Assembly: GCF_027706145.1 (NCBI RefSeq)
Contig: NZ_JAQFWW010000002.1
Span: 682,001 to 746,000 of the forward strand
Length of the DNA: 64,000 nt
Direction of reading: 5' to 3'
Origin: Bacillus changyiensis
Lineage (GTDB): Bacteria > Bacillota > Bacilli > Bacillales > Bacillaceae
Part shown: one piece after another, positions 9,188-17,118 of the stretch
How the letters are laid out: each line of letters begins with the position of its first letter
How positions within the stretch are numbered: the stretch's first letter is position 1
The notes under the pieces: model-generated
Told to the model about the DNA's origin: nothing
The model's input: only the letters and a program-made list of their open reading frames with translations
The model's database searches: none
Translations under genes and position numbers: made by a program

Positions 9188-9246
9188 ATGCTCCCCTATG
9201 GGTAGACAGATTAAAAAATAAAAATCTGGCTGCTTATGGGGAGTAT
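9188..9246. repeat. Imperfect 24-bp inverted repeat (hairpin or IS-derived mini-element)
   Basis: The arms at 9188-9212 and 9223-9246 share ATRCTCCCC at the outside and CAGATT at the inside, with a 10-base A/T loop. The outer ends resemble terminal repeats, so it may be a remnant of an insertion sequence or a miniature element. It could also act as a terminator-like hairpin for the secreted protein gene. No transposase sequence was found next to it. Confidence 0.5.
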
Positions 9247-9442
9247 TTATTATGTCCGAAAGATCTTTTACTCTGCATATTAAAGGCATGAGATGAGCAT
9301 GATTTAACATAGTCAAAATATAAGGTGTACCATCCAACCATTTTAAAAAGGATCTTTATGACGGATCCATTATAAGTTATGTTCTGGGACACTCTAATCA
9401 TAATCACCTTGTATTCTCAAGCCACAGTACTATTGAATGGCG
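9247..9442. other. Non-coding stretch without recognisable gene
   Basis: No open reading frame with a ribosome binding site was seen here. The stretch leads into a very strong terminator at 9443-9476, so it may hold a small RNA or the remains of a deleted gene. No clear promoter was seen. Confidence 0.35.
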
Positions 9443-9476
9443 AACCCCGTCGGCAGCCTTTGCCGACGGGGTTTTT
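9443..9476 (+). terminator. Strong orphan Rho-independent terminator
   Basis: A 13-bp perfect, GC-rich stem (9443-9455 with 9461-9473) has the loop GCCTT and a run of T's (9472-9476). The nearest plus-strand gene ends almost 300 bases upstream, so the terminator either belongs to a long 3' UTR or to an unannotated RNA. Just downstream, 9477-9824 contains nothing else I could assign apart from the pectate lyase ribosome binding site. Confidence 0.85.
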
Positions 9477-9824
9477 ATGTTTGAGGATCGAAATAAATGA
9501 AGAATGGTTTGCCAATTTAAAAGCGTTTTAAAAACAAAGACAACCTCGTAATCTAATAGACCCTCATTCTCGTTATATTCCCCTCCTTAAAGCTGGTCGC
9601 GATCTGCATACCTGACCACTTTTATATCGTTTGACATGATCACAAACTTGAAACACCCAGACTTTTATCTCAACTTGTATGAACGCTATTCAAATCTGTC
9701 CGTACAACCGTTATACTCTTTGTGACTTCACAAAAAAGGAGGGCTGATCAAAGACCTTATCTAACATATCATCGTCATGTTGCAAGACCTTCAATCTTAT
9801 TTCTACTAATGAGGAGGAACACAA

Positions 9825-10823
9825 ATGAAGAAAATCATTGGTATCATTTTGATCACGATCCTTAGTTTTAGCGCATCTTTAACAGCGACTATATCTTCCA
9901 AAGCTGCAGCACTCGCTGATTTTCGCCTAGCCGGTTTTGCATCTTTAAATGGCGGCACTACCGGAGGTGAAGGCGGAAAGACCATAACTGTAAGTACAGG
10001 AGATCAACTAATTAAAGCATTAAAGAACAAAAATTCAAACCACCCTTTAAAAATTTATGTTGCTGGGACAATTACAACTTCTAACACATCAGATTCTAAA
10101 ATTAATTTAAAAGACGTTGAAAATGTATCAATTGTTGGTGTAGGAACAAGAGGTGAACTAAAAGGCATTGGTATTAAAGTTTGGCGCTCCAACAATATTG
10201 TCATTCGCAATTTGAAAATTCATGAAGTCGCTTCAGGTGATAAAGACGCAATCAGCATTGAAGGTCCTGCTAAAAACATCTGGGTGGATCATAATGAACT
10301 GTATCACAGCCTAAAAGTTGATAAAGACCATTATGATGGATTATTCGATGTCAAAAAAAATGCCAAGAACATTACATTCTCTTGGAACTATGTTCATGAT
10401 GCATGGAAATCAATGTTGATGGGATTCTCAGACCGTGATCATCAAAATCGGACCATTACATTCCATCATAATTATTTTGAAAACTTGAACTCCCGTGTTC
10501 CTGCATTCAGGTTTGGTGAAGGACACCTTTACAATAATTACTTTAAAAACATTCACTCAACTGGCATCAACTCAAGAATGGGTGCTCGTCTTCTAATTGA
10601 AAACAACTGGTTTGAACATGTAAACAATCCAATTGTCACTTGGTATAGCAAATCACCAGGCTACCTGAATATATCCAATAATAAATTTGTTCATTCTACA
10701 GGCAGTATACCGACTACTTCAACAACAACATATCAACCGCCTTACAAATACTCACTTGACAACGTAAATCACGTCAAATCGATCGTTGTCCAAAACGCTG
10801 GAGTCGGTAAGATCAATCCTTAA
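9825..10823 (+). CDS. Secreted pectate lyase, polysaccharide lyase family 1
   Basis: This extracellular enzyme cleaves polygalacturonate by beta-elimination, with Ca2+ as cofactor. The product has 332 residues and a signal peptide ([12 protein letters not shown]..., cleavage near SSKAA). It then shows the parallel beta-helix pattern of PL1 with the conserved blocks [36 protein letters not shown] (Ca-site aspartates) and [21 protein letters not shown], whose RVPAFR segment carries the catalytic Arg. GAGGAGG precedes the ATG. From memory it resembles B. licheniformis pectate trisaccharide-lyase PelA. It stands alone, with a hairpin behind it, and probably supports growth on plant material. Confidence 0.92.
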   Translation: MKKIIGIILITILSFSASLTATISSKAAALADFRLAGFASLNGGTTGGEGGKTITVSTGDQLIKALKNKNSNHPLKIYVAGTITTSNTSDSKINLKDVENVSIVGVGTRGELKGIGIKVWRSNNIVIRNLKIHEVASGDKDAISIEGPAKNIWVDHNELYHSLKVDKDHYDGLFDVKKNAKNITFSWNYVHDAWKSMLMGFSDRDHQNRTITFHHNYFENLNSRVPAFRFGEGHLYNNYFKNIHSTGINSRMGARLLIENNWFEHVNNPIVTWYSKSPGYLNISNNKFVHSTGSIPTTSTTTYQPPYKYSLDNVNHVKSIVVQNAGVGKINP

Positions 10824-10826
10824 AAC

Positions 10827-10857
10827 AAGTATCCACCGGATCTACCGGTGGATACTT
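10827..10857 (+). terminator. Hairpin behind the pectate lyase gene
   Basis: A 13-bp perfect stem (10827-10839 with 10845-10857) with a 5-base loop starts 4 bases after the stop codon. It has no T run after the stem, so it may protect the mRNA 3' end as much as terminate. Confidence 0.65.
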
Positions 10858-11006
10858 ACTAGACTTCTCAATGAGCATTGGAATCTCATCACTTTCAAAT
10901 ATAGTTCAAGACCTCGGACGCCGTCTGAATCGATCTGGGAAATCAGCATGCCCATAGGGTGCTAATATTTAGGACACAAACATAAGAAAGATCCATTAGA
11001 GATTCG

Positions 11007-11176
11007 CTACTTTTTTTCCTTTATCATGATAGCTATGATGATAATTAACATTAAACCTATCAATGGAAGTGTGATATAACCAATGGAACGAGATGGATCA
11101 ATAAATATTGTATAGGGAGACTAGTTAACATAACTAACAAAGAAATGAATAATAGAGAAATTTTTAACAGTTTCAT
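11007..11176 (-). pseudogene. Small membrane protein gene broken by a frameshift
   Basis: From ATG 11176 (CGGAGGA ribosome binding site) the frame reads MKLLKISLLFISLLVMLTS, then runs to a premature stop. The neighbouring frame continues naturally from the same point as SPYTIFIDPSRSIGYITLPL and then a hydrophobic segment ending MIKEKK and a stop at 11007. The 170-base span is not a multiple of three. The intact product would be a protein of about 56 residues with two membrane segments. I do not recognise the family. It lies in decayed sequence downstream of the sigY operon. Confidence 0.5.
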
Positions 11177-11429
11177 CAATATTCCTCCGCTTTAAAAATT
11201 TCTTGTGTTGTTATCTAATAAGAGTACATTTTACAGTTTATCAGCATTATATCTCCGTTCCCTTGTCATTTCGCCTATCCATATACTGGCTACCGATTTC
11301 TGCAGCTCCCCTGGGCAATAGTGAACAAGACTTGATACAAGGATGCCAATAAGCTCTGATCTCAAACGCATTGTTCGCCACTCATCTTCCTCGATTCTCA
11401 CCAGATCGTCGTCCCTGCGTCCCCAAGGT

Positions 11430-11579
11430 TCAGTTCTTTATCTTGCAAATACCTACAAGCCATTTGGGACTGTTTATTTCCTTCTCCTTGACACAGTTCC
11501 ACAATGCAGAAACCACAAGGATAAGATATAACACAATAAAAGGGGTAATGAGTGCCCAAGGTATTTCAGATCCCACCAT
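11430..11579 (-). pseudogene. yxlE: yxlE-like small membrane protein, truncated
   Basis: The 49-codon frame starts one base inside the stop of the preceding gene (TAATG) with a GAGGAGG ribosome binding site. It encodes one hydrophobic segment (ALITPFIVLYLILVVSALW). Position and pattern match YxlE, a PLDc_N-type small membrane protein of the B. subtilis sigY operon. The second membrane helix and the C-terminal GR-type end expected for that family are missing; the frame ends at ICKIKN. The sequence beyond, to 11177, contains no continuation and no yxlF/yxlG ABC transporter genes. A deletion or recombination junction near 11430 is likely. Confidence 0.55.
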
Positions 11580-11794
11580 TATTTCGTCCTCCTTTTCTTG
11601 AGAAAGGGCCTAACGACAAATACATAGTAAAATAATAGCGGGGTTGGTGTTTGAATAAGGCCCCAAATTCCCCAAAACCAAGCGTTGCTCCCCTTTTTCT
11701 TGGCATCAAGAAAGAGCAAAATACTTTGTGTAAATAAAAGTGGTGAAAGCAACAACAGGGCCAACAACGCATCTTGATTGAAGTCAAGATTCAT
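11579..11794 (-). CDS. yxlD: YxlD-like small membrane protein of the sigY operon
   Basis: The 71-residue protein has two hydrophobic stretches (LLALLLLSPLLFTQSILLFL and about WFWGIWGLIQTPTPLLFYYVFVV) and a basic C-terminal tail (KKRRTK). In B. subtilis YxlD, with YxlC and YxlE, is part of the membrane module that negatively controls the ECF sigma factor SigY. The gene follows the yxlC-like gene directly and overlaps the truncated yxlE-like gene by one base. The assignment rests mainly on position, size and topology. Confidence 0.65.
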   Translation of the reverse strand: MNLDFNQDALLALLLLSPLLFTQSILLFLDAKKKGSNAWFWGIWGLIQTPTPLLFYYVFVVRPFLKKRRTK

Positions 11795-12130
11795 CTAATC
11801 ACCCTCCATCTCTATCTTCTTGTACCATTTCTTTTTAAGCAGGAGCAGTACCGGAAGAAGGATAAATGCTACCCCTTGCACCGTCAAAAATATGACGGGT
11901 ACACGAATCGAAATTGCGATGTAAACGGACAAAATCACGAATGCCGACATAATAAAGCAAAGCAACTCCTTTTGCACTGCCCGTTTACGCTCCTTTTTAA
12001 ATAGAGCTAAACGGTGGTCCAGCTCAAATTGAGGGGGACTTACAGGTTCAAAGATGTCATCTATTTTTTTTAGTTCCTGTTTCAAATAAGAGATTGTCTC
12101 TTTTTCATCGCGTTCCTTCACTAATCCCAC
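11795..12130 (-). CDS. yxlC: YxlC-like membrane protein, probable SigY anti-sigma component
   Basis: The 111-residue protein has a charged cytosolic N-terminal half ([27 protein letters not shown]) and two membrane segments in the C-terminal half ([18 protein letters not shown] and [20 protein letters not shown]). This topology and its place directly behind the sigma factor gene fit YxlC, the main anti-SigY factor of B. subtilis. The start overlaps the sigY stop region by 10 bases, so translation is coupled. Direct sequence identification is moderate; the context is strong. Confidence 0.7.
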   Translation of the reverse strand: MGLVKERDEKETISYLKQELKKIDDIFEPVSPPQFELDHRLALFKKERKRAVQKELLCFIMSAFVILSVYIAISIRVPVIFLTVQGVAFILLPVLLLLKKKWYKKIEMEGD

Positions 12131-12651
12131 TCCTTTCGAATTTTCTTTAAACCATTGTGAACACGGGATTTGACAGTACCTTCTTTTATTTTTAAGATTT
12201 TAGCTACTTCAGAATATGTGTACCCATAATAATGCCTTAGTAAGATTGGCATTTTAAACTCCGGTTCAAGTGTGGCGAACAGCTCCAAATATTCGCTCCA
12301 TTCATGTCCATGAAGCGACACTTCCCATTTCATTTTCCGCAAAGCTTCCTCTCCAGCTTCCTGTATCTTGCGGTTTTCTCGTATTTTCTGTCGCTGATAA
12401 TCGATAAACAGTCGGGAAGCAATCGAAATCAACCATGTCGAAAATTTGGCATTTCCCTGAAACTGCTGAAGGTTGATATAGGCTTTCAACATCGTTTCTT
12501 GAACTAAGTCCTCTGTCAAATCAGCATTGAAAGTTAACTTCAATAAATATTGGTATAAAAAGGAGTGGTTTAGCTGAAACAGTTTTGTAAAGGCAATATC
12601 CTTTCCGTTTTTTGCTTGTATGATAAGTTCTTTTTCATCTAGCTGATCCAC
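12121..12651 (-). CDS. sigY: ECF RNA polymerase sigma factor SigY
   Basis: This is a 176-residue group IV sigma factor. Region 2 is visible as [20 protein letters not shown]...[20 protein letters not shown]...[18 protein letters not shown]. Region 4 is visible as [47 protein letters not shown]. It begins with GTG, with GGAGG about 12 bases upstream. The operon order sigma-yxlC-yxlD-yxlE and the TGAAC/CGTC promoter upstream support SigY. In B. subtilis SigY autoregulates its operon and has a small regulon. Here the downstream ABC transporter genes (yxlFG) are missing. Confidence 0.85.
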   Translation of the reverse strand: MDQLDEKELIIQAKNGKDIAFTKLFQLNHSFLYQYLLKLTFNADLTEDLVQETMLKAYINLQQFQGNAKFSTWLISIASRLFIDYQRQKIRENRKIQEAGEEALRKMKWEVSLHGHEWSEYLELFATLEPEFKMPILLRHYYGYTYSEVAKILKIKEGTVKSRVHNGLKKIRKEWD

Positions 12652-12690
12652 AAAAACGCCAAACCTCCTTCCTTTTGTCTCTAATGATTA

Positions 12691-12716
12691 GACGATAGCC
12701 ACTTACAAACCGTTCA
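12691..12716 (-). promoter_or_regulatory. ECF-type autoregulatory promoter of sigY
   Basis: On the minus strand TGAAC (12716-12712) is followed after 17 bases by CGTC (12694-12691). The start codon is 40 bases further on. TGAAC...CGTC is the promoter signature reported for SigY autoregulation. Confidence 0.75.
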
Positions 12717-12844
12717 ATCCTTATTTCAATAAAATCATTAAAAGGAGGTTAAAAAAGGGGCAATAAAAAGATTCACTGTTCTCGTTTATGCCAATTTCTT
12801 TCTCTGCCGACATAACAAACAAAATAAAGATCACCTTAACATTA

Positions 12845-12876
12845 AAAAACGTCCGGACAGAAAACCGGACGTTTTT
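12845..12876 (-). terminator. Terminator between nnrD and sigY
   Basis: A 12-bp perfect stem (12845-12856 with 12865-12876) with an 8-base loop, flanked by A's on one side and T's on the other, lies 5 bases past the nnrD stop codon. It ends the nnrD transcript and insulates sigY. Confidence 0.85.
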
Positions 12877-12880
12877 GATG

Positions 12881-13723
12881 TTACACTTCATACGTTTTCC
12901 ATACGAAAGGTAGCAAACTCGAAATCTCATGAGCAAGCAATGTATGCGGTGAACGGGTTTCACTCCATTGATCAGCACAGGCACCATGAAGGTGAACAGC
13001 ATTCAAAACAGCCTCTTTCCAATTTTCGTGACAACACAGCATTCCCAAAAGTATCCCAGTCAATGTATCACCAGTGCCTCCCTTTGCTAAAGCACTATTG
13101 CCTGTTTGATTGATCCAACACTCTCCATCAGGAAAAGCAATCACGGTTTGTTTTCCTTTTAAAACGATTGTCACTCCGAGTGTTCTCGCTTGTTCTTTCG
13201 CAACAAAACCACGTTTTTTCTGCACCTCTGGAATCGAAGTATTTGTCATTCGCGAAATTTCACCAGGATGAGGTGTCAAAATAATAGGTGCTTCCCGAGC
13301 AGGGTATGTTCTGATTGATAAAGCACCAGCATCAAATACAGCAGGGATTTGTTTGTCTAATATTTGCTCAACAGCACATTCTACTGTTTGTGAAGGAGGA
13401 ATGCCGGGTCCAATTGCAACTGCTCGGTAATCTTCTTCAATCCCTTCTTCGGCTAGCTTTTCCAAGCCATTTCGCAGATAGGTAGCTTCAGGCAGACTGG
13501 GTACGATCATCGGTATAACACTCTCAGATGTAGCGATCACAAGTTTACCGATTCCACTTCGCATTGCACCAAGTCCAGCAAGCAGTGCAGCTCCAGGCAT
13601 CTCAGGACTTCCGGCAAATAAAAGCCCAGTACCGTACGTCCCTTTATGGCTGGCAAAGCCTCGTTTTGGTAAGGTTGATTGTACATGTTTCTTCGTCCAA
13701 ATCGGTATATCTTCAGCAAACAT
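12881..13723 (-). CDS. nnrD: ADP-dependent (S)-NAD(P)H-hydrate dehydratase (NnrD, YxkO)
   Basis: This cytoplasmic repair enzyme restores damaged NAD(P)HX at the expense of ADP. The 280-residue product aligns from memory with B. subtilis YxkO: HKGTYGTGLLFAGSPEMPGAA near the N-terminus, AIGPGIP, FDAGALSI, ILTPHPGE and the ribokinase-fold signature NSALAKGGTGDTLTG near the C-terminus. The ATG at 13723 is chosen, with GGGGG 9 bases upstream; the TTG at 13747 lies inside that ribosome binding site region. It is followed by a strong terminator. B. subtilis has the same gene next to the cyd locus. Confidence 0.92.
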   Translation of the reverse strand: MFAEDIPIWTKKHVQSTLPKRGFASHKGTYGTGLLFAGSPEMPGAALLAGLGAMRSGIGKLVIATSESVIPMIVPSLPEATYLRNGLEKLAEEGIEEDYRAVAIGPGIPPSQTVECAVEQILDKQIPAVFDAGALSIRTYPAREAPIILTPHPGEISRMTNTSIPEVQKKRGFVAKEQARTLGVTIVLKGKQTVIAFPDGECWINQTGNSALAKGGTGDTLTGILLGMLCCHENWKEAVLNAVHLHGACADQWSETRSPHTLLAHEISSLLPFVWKTYEV

Positions 13724-13759
13724 CTCTGCTAACCCCCTTTTAAACAAACGTTTATTTAA

Positions 13760-14968
13760 CTACTTTGACAGATTGGACTTCCTCATAATAGAGGGTACTT
13801 TAAGATACGTACCCAACCGCCACAGCCATTCAAACGGTCCCATTTGAAACCGTTTCGTCCACCAAAAGCTAGCAACGATCTGACAGAGGAAAAACAAGAA
13901 AGCAAGACCGATGCCAACCCACACACCGAGCTTTCCGTACAACCCTAAACCATAACCGTAAAAGATCGTCGTCATCATAATGCTTTGAAATAAGTAGTTC
14001 GTTAGCGATAACTTTCCAACTATACCAAACGGTTTTAAAACTTGCTGTCCCCGTCTCGTTTCCATCAACAGGATGATTCCCGATATATAACAAAATGTTA
14101 AAGCCAGCGGTCCTACACCATCACTGAGAATAAAAATAAATGGATTGTCCCAGAAAATAGGTAATGCTTTTAACGGAATACTAAGGACCAAGCTGACCAA
14201 GAAAACTTTCCGGATTCCCCGAATATGATGCTGAGGTTCATGAAGCCACCTCTTTTTTGCTACATACATACCAAATAGAAATGGTGAAAGAACAAAAACA
14301 GGGATGATCACTACAACAAGAAGGAGGATGGATAACCCTAATGACGCCCAACTTGGCAATAAATCATCCCAATGAAATAAAGCAGCTCCATTTATCCGAT
14401 AAGACACATTTTCCCAATAGCTACCATTTTGCATGACCTCAGCTGTCTGACGATGAGACTCAACCAATTGATCAGGCGCTGCCAATCTCAGTCCAAAAAT
14501 CACAAAGATATGCGTCACAAACAATATGATCGCCCAAATAAGAATGGTTTTCGGTTTCCGGTTGATAAACAGAAACACTAATCCTATCCCGATGATTCCG
14601 TAAATGCGGAGAATGTCTCCATCCCAAACGAAAAAACAATGCAATAAACCTAGACCTATCAAAATCAAAAAACGTCGAACAAAGACAAGCCGGTATGCAC
14701 CAAGACCTTTTTGATCAAACCTGTCTTTCATCAGAACTATGCCATAGCTAAATAAAAAAGCAAATAACGGCATAAAGCTATCAACAACAAAAATCCGAAT
14801 CAACTCGTAGGCCCAATAATCATATGTTTCTAATGTTTTAACAGATAAATTTCCCCACATCCCATACTGAAACAACAGCATATTCGCAAGTAAAATCCCA
14901 AGTAGCGCAATCCCTCGTGCTTGATCGATCCAAATAATTCTTTTTCCCTGTGATGGATACTGATCCAT
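13760..14968 (-). CDS. DUF418-family membrane protein (YxaH/YeiB-like)
   Basis: This integral membrane protein of about 402 residues has roughly ten hydrophobic segments. DUF418 features are visible: the N-terminal IDQARGIALLGILLANM and SFMPLFAFLFSYG, and a C-terminal domain with GKLSLTNYLFQSI...GMG-like turns and GPFEWLWR near the end, the classic DUF418 terminus. The ATG at 14968 has GGGGAGTG upstream, in preference to an earlier in-frame ATG. The function of the family is unknown; acyltransferase-like roles have been suggested. It is divergent from the small gene at 15161 and 12 bases upstream of nnrD's extended frame, so co-transcription with nnrD is likely. Confidence 0.8.
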   Translation of the reverse strand: MDQYPSQGKRIIWIDQARGIALLGILLANMLLFQYGMWGNLSVKTLETYDYWAYELIRIFVVDSFMPLFAFLFSYGIVLMKDRFDQKGLGAYRLVFVRRFLILIGLGLLHCFFVWDGDILRIYGIIGIGLVFLFINRKPKTILIWAIILFVTHIFVIFGLRLAAPDQLVESHRQTAEVMQNGSYWENVSYRINGAALFHWDDLLPSWASLGLSILLLVVVIIPVFVLSPFLFGMYVAKKRWLHEPQHHIRGIRKVFLVSLVLSIPLKALPIFWDNPFIFILSDGVGPLALTFCYISGIILLMETRRGQQVLKPFGIVGKLSLTNYLFQSIMMTTIFYGYGLGLYGKLGVWVGIGLAFLFFLCQIVASFWWTKRFQMGPFEWLWRLGTYLKVPSIMRKSNLSK

Positions 14969-15160
14969 TCTTTTCACTCCCCACCCCTGTGATGAATCCA
15001 TTTTATCAGCTTTCGTTTAATCCCAGTTTATAACAGTCTTAAATCTTGCTAAATTTAGACCTGAGACTTAGTCCATCTCTGTCTTTGGTTCATCGTTTAA
15101 CAATGGTATCTCTCATATAATAAAGATCGGAATCACCATTATTGTTAGGGGGCGTTCTGA

Positions 15161-15328
15161 TTGGGTAAAAACAAAAGGCGATTACGCCTGTTTTGGTTGT
15201 TTTTGTTCGCCTGTCTCATTATTTTTACCATCACCGCTTATCACATAAATTTCGCAAACCATGATAAACTGATCAACATAATGTTCATTTTCATCAAACC
15301 GCTCATTTGGCTATTGTCTACTGTTTAA
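15161..15328 (+). CDS. Small single-span membrane protein, function unknown
   Basis: The 55-codon frame starts with TTG, 8 bases after TTAGGGGG. The product begins MGKNKRRLRLFW and has one long hydrophobic segment (LFLFACLIIFTITAYHI) and a second short one near its end (IMFIFIKPLIWLL). Charge distribution and ribosome binding site support a real gene. I do not recognise the family. It lies between the divergent DUF418 gene and the cyd operon terminator. Confidence 0.55.
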   Translation: MGKNKRRLRLFWLFLFACLIIFTITAYHINFANHDKLINIMFIFIKPLIWLLSTV

Positions 15329-15361
15329 CAAAAAACAGCTCCAGATTAACATCTGAAGCTG
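15329..15361 (-). terminator. Terminator of the cydABCD operon
   Basis: On the minus strand an 11-bp stem with one G-T pair (15361-15351 with 15346-15336) is followed by a run of T's, 15 bases past the cydD stop codon. Confidence 0.85.
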
Positions 15362-15375
15362 CTGTATGTCTGTCT

Positions 15376-17118
15376 CTAGACCCGCAAAATTGGCGCATCC
15401 AATTGATAAAGTCGCTGGTAACGAGGATTTTCTTCCAGCAGTTTTTGATGGCTTCCTTCCATTTTGATACTCCCATGATCAAGGAAAAGAATGCGATCAG
15501 CTGCTTCTACCCCAACTAAATGATGGGTAATCCAAAGAACAGTCTTCCCATCAAGTACTTCAAACATCGTCATTAACAGTTCCCTTTCCGTTTTCGGATC
15601 AAGTCCAACGGTCGGTTCGTCTAAAACAACGATTGGTGCACCCTGCAACAGAATCCGTGCTAATGCAATCCGCTGCCGCTCACCACCGGAAAAACGGCTA
15701 CCTGTTTCCTGTACAGATGTGTGATAACCATTAGGCAATGATTCTATATAGTCATGAAGCTTCACCTGGCGTGCTGCCCAGTATACCTCTTCATCACTTG
15801 CTTCAGGATGACCAAGCCGAATATTATTTAAGATTGTTGTATCAAATAAATGCGGCTTTTGATTCAAAACAGCGACAACATGAGAAATATCTCCACGAAG
15901 CGATTCCGCCTTCATTCCATTAAACGTAACCTGCCCTGAAGTCGGTGACAACGCACCTTCTATCAATGTTAAAATCGTTGACTTTCCTGCACCACTCGGT
16001 CCAAGCAAGGCGATTTTTTCACCCTGTTTCAATGTAAAAGAAACGCCATCTAAGACAGGCTGTTGTTTTTCATAAAAAAACGAAACATGATGAAAACAAA
16101 GGGTCACATCACTTAAACGAACTTCTTCAGCATTTACAGGCGGTACAACTTGATCTTCTGCTTCTTCTTTTGACTGCAATCTTTCAATCCGAAGCAAGGA
16201 ATCCTGATACTCAGGAATGGACCCGATTGAATCAGAAAGCGGAAAAAATGCTTCTGTCAACGGGAAAACAACCAACACAAACGCAGCAATAAAAGTATGG
16301 TGTAGTGAGCCTGCGGCACTCTGTCCCCCGGCCCAGACAAGCATGATCAAGACCAGACCGGCCACAAGACATTGCACAGCAAAATCTCTCCAGCGAGTAA
16401 AGCGCTGACGCTTCTGTTCAATCTCATACCACTTCTTCTCTGCATCTTCATAAGCGCTAATAAAATCTGCTTGTCGACCGCTAAATACCCAATCACTCAC
16501 ACCCATCACAGCATCTGTTAATTGGCGGTACAATTTACTACGCCCTTGTTTTAACATTGTATTTTTCGCTCTTGTCACAAGCAATGAAACGAGTGGAACA
16601 AGAAATACTAGGACAGCCGCATAAATTGCAACAAGACCAGCAAAAATCCAAGAGAAGAAGCCGAGAGCAATGATGAACACGACATACAAAAGCAAAGCCG
16701 CTATACCGGGAATGACGGTTTTTAAATACATGTTCTGCAAATGTTCAATATCATCCGCCAAAATCCCAAGCATATCACCTGTACGAAAACGTGATCGCAA
16801 TTTCAGTGCCTGCGGCTCAAGAATTTTATATAAACGCACTCGCATATCAGATAGGATATTTAAAATCATATGGTGGCTTGTCAGCCGTTCTACATATCGT
16901 GATACAGCACGTAAAATTCCAAAAGTCCGAACTGCCACAATCGGTACATAAATCATTAAAACATTTTCCGGTCGGGTCGCTGCTTTAGAGATCAAATAAC
17001 CTGATGTATACATCAAACTAGCAGCGGAACAAACGGTCAGTCCACCTAACAAAATGACGATCATAAACAATTTGATATTTTTTTTCACGTATGGCAAAAT
17101 CCACTGGTCTTTCTTCAT
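15376..17118 (-). CDS. cydD: ABC transporter CydD for cytochrome bd assembly
   Basis: This half-transporter has an N-terminal six-helix membrane domain (about residues 15-310) and a C-terminal ATPase. Visible ATPase motifs are Walker A GPSGAGKST, signature FSGGERQR, Walker B IVVLDEP and the H-loop ITHH. With CydC it forms the heterodimeric exporter of reduced thiols (cysteine/glutathione in E. coli) needed for assembly of cytochrome bd oxidase. The 580 residues are normal. It is the last gene of cydABCD in B. subtilis naming; domain databases may call this half CydC because names are swapped between families. Its ATG overlaps the cydC stop by 4 bases. Confidence 0.93.
   Translation of the reverse strand: MKKDQWILPYVKKNIKLFMIVILLGGLTVCSAASLMYTSGYLISKAATRPENVLMIYVPIVAVRTFGILRAVSRYVERLTSHHMILNILSDMRVRLYKILEPQALKLRSRFRTGDMLGILADDIEHLQNMYLKTVIPGIAALLLYVVFIIALGFFSWIFAGLVAIYAAVLVFLVPLVSLLVTRAKNTMLKQGRSKLYRQLTDAVMGVSDWVFSGRQADFISAYEDAEKKWYEIEQKRQRFTRWRDFAVQCLVAGLVLIMLVWAGGQSAAGSLHHTFIAAFVLVVFPLTEAFFPLSDSIGSIPEYQDSLLRIERLQSKEEAEDQVVPPVNAEEVRLSDVTLCFHHVSFFYEKQQPVLDGVSFTLKQGEKIALLGPSGAGKSTILTLIEGALSPTSGQVTFNGMKAESLRGDISHVVAVLNQKPHLFDTTILNNIRLGHPEASDEEVYWAARQVKLHDYIESLPNGYHTSVQETGSRFSGGERQRIALARILLQGAPIVVLDEPTVGLDPKTERELLMTMFEVLDGKTVLWITHHLVGVEAADRILFLDHGSIKMEGSHQKLLEENPRYQRLYQLDAPILRV

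Noticed and set aside
11343-11601. Two overlapping plus-strand frames of 62 and 76 codons
   Set aside because: No ribosome binding site, odd composition, and they run opposite to the truncated yxlE and its decayed flank.
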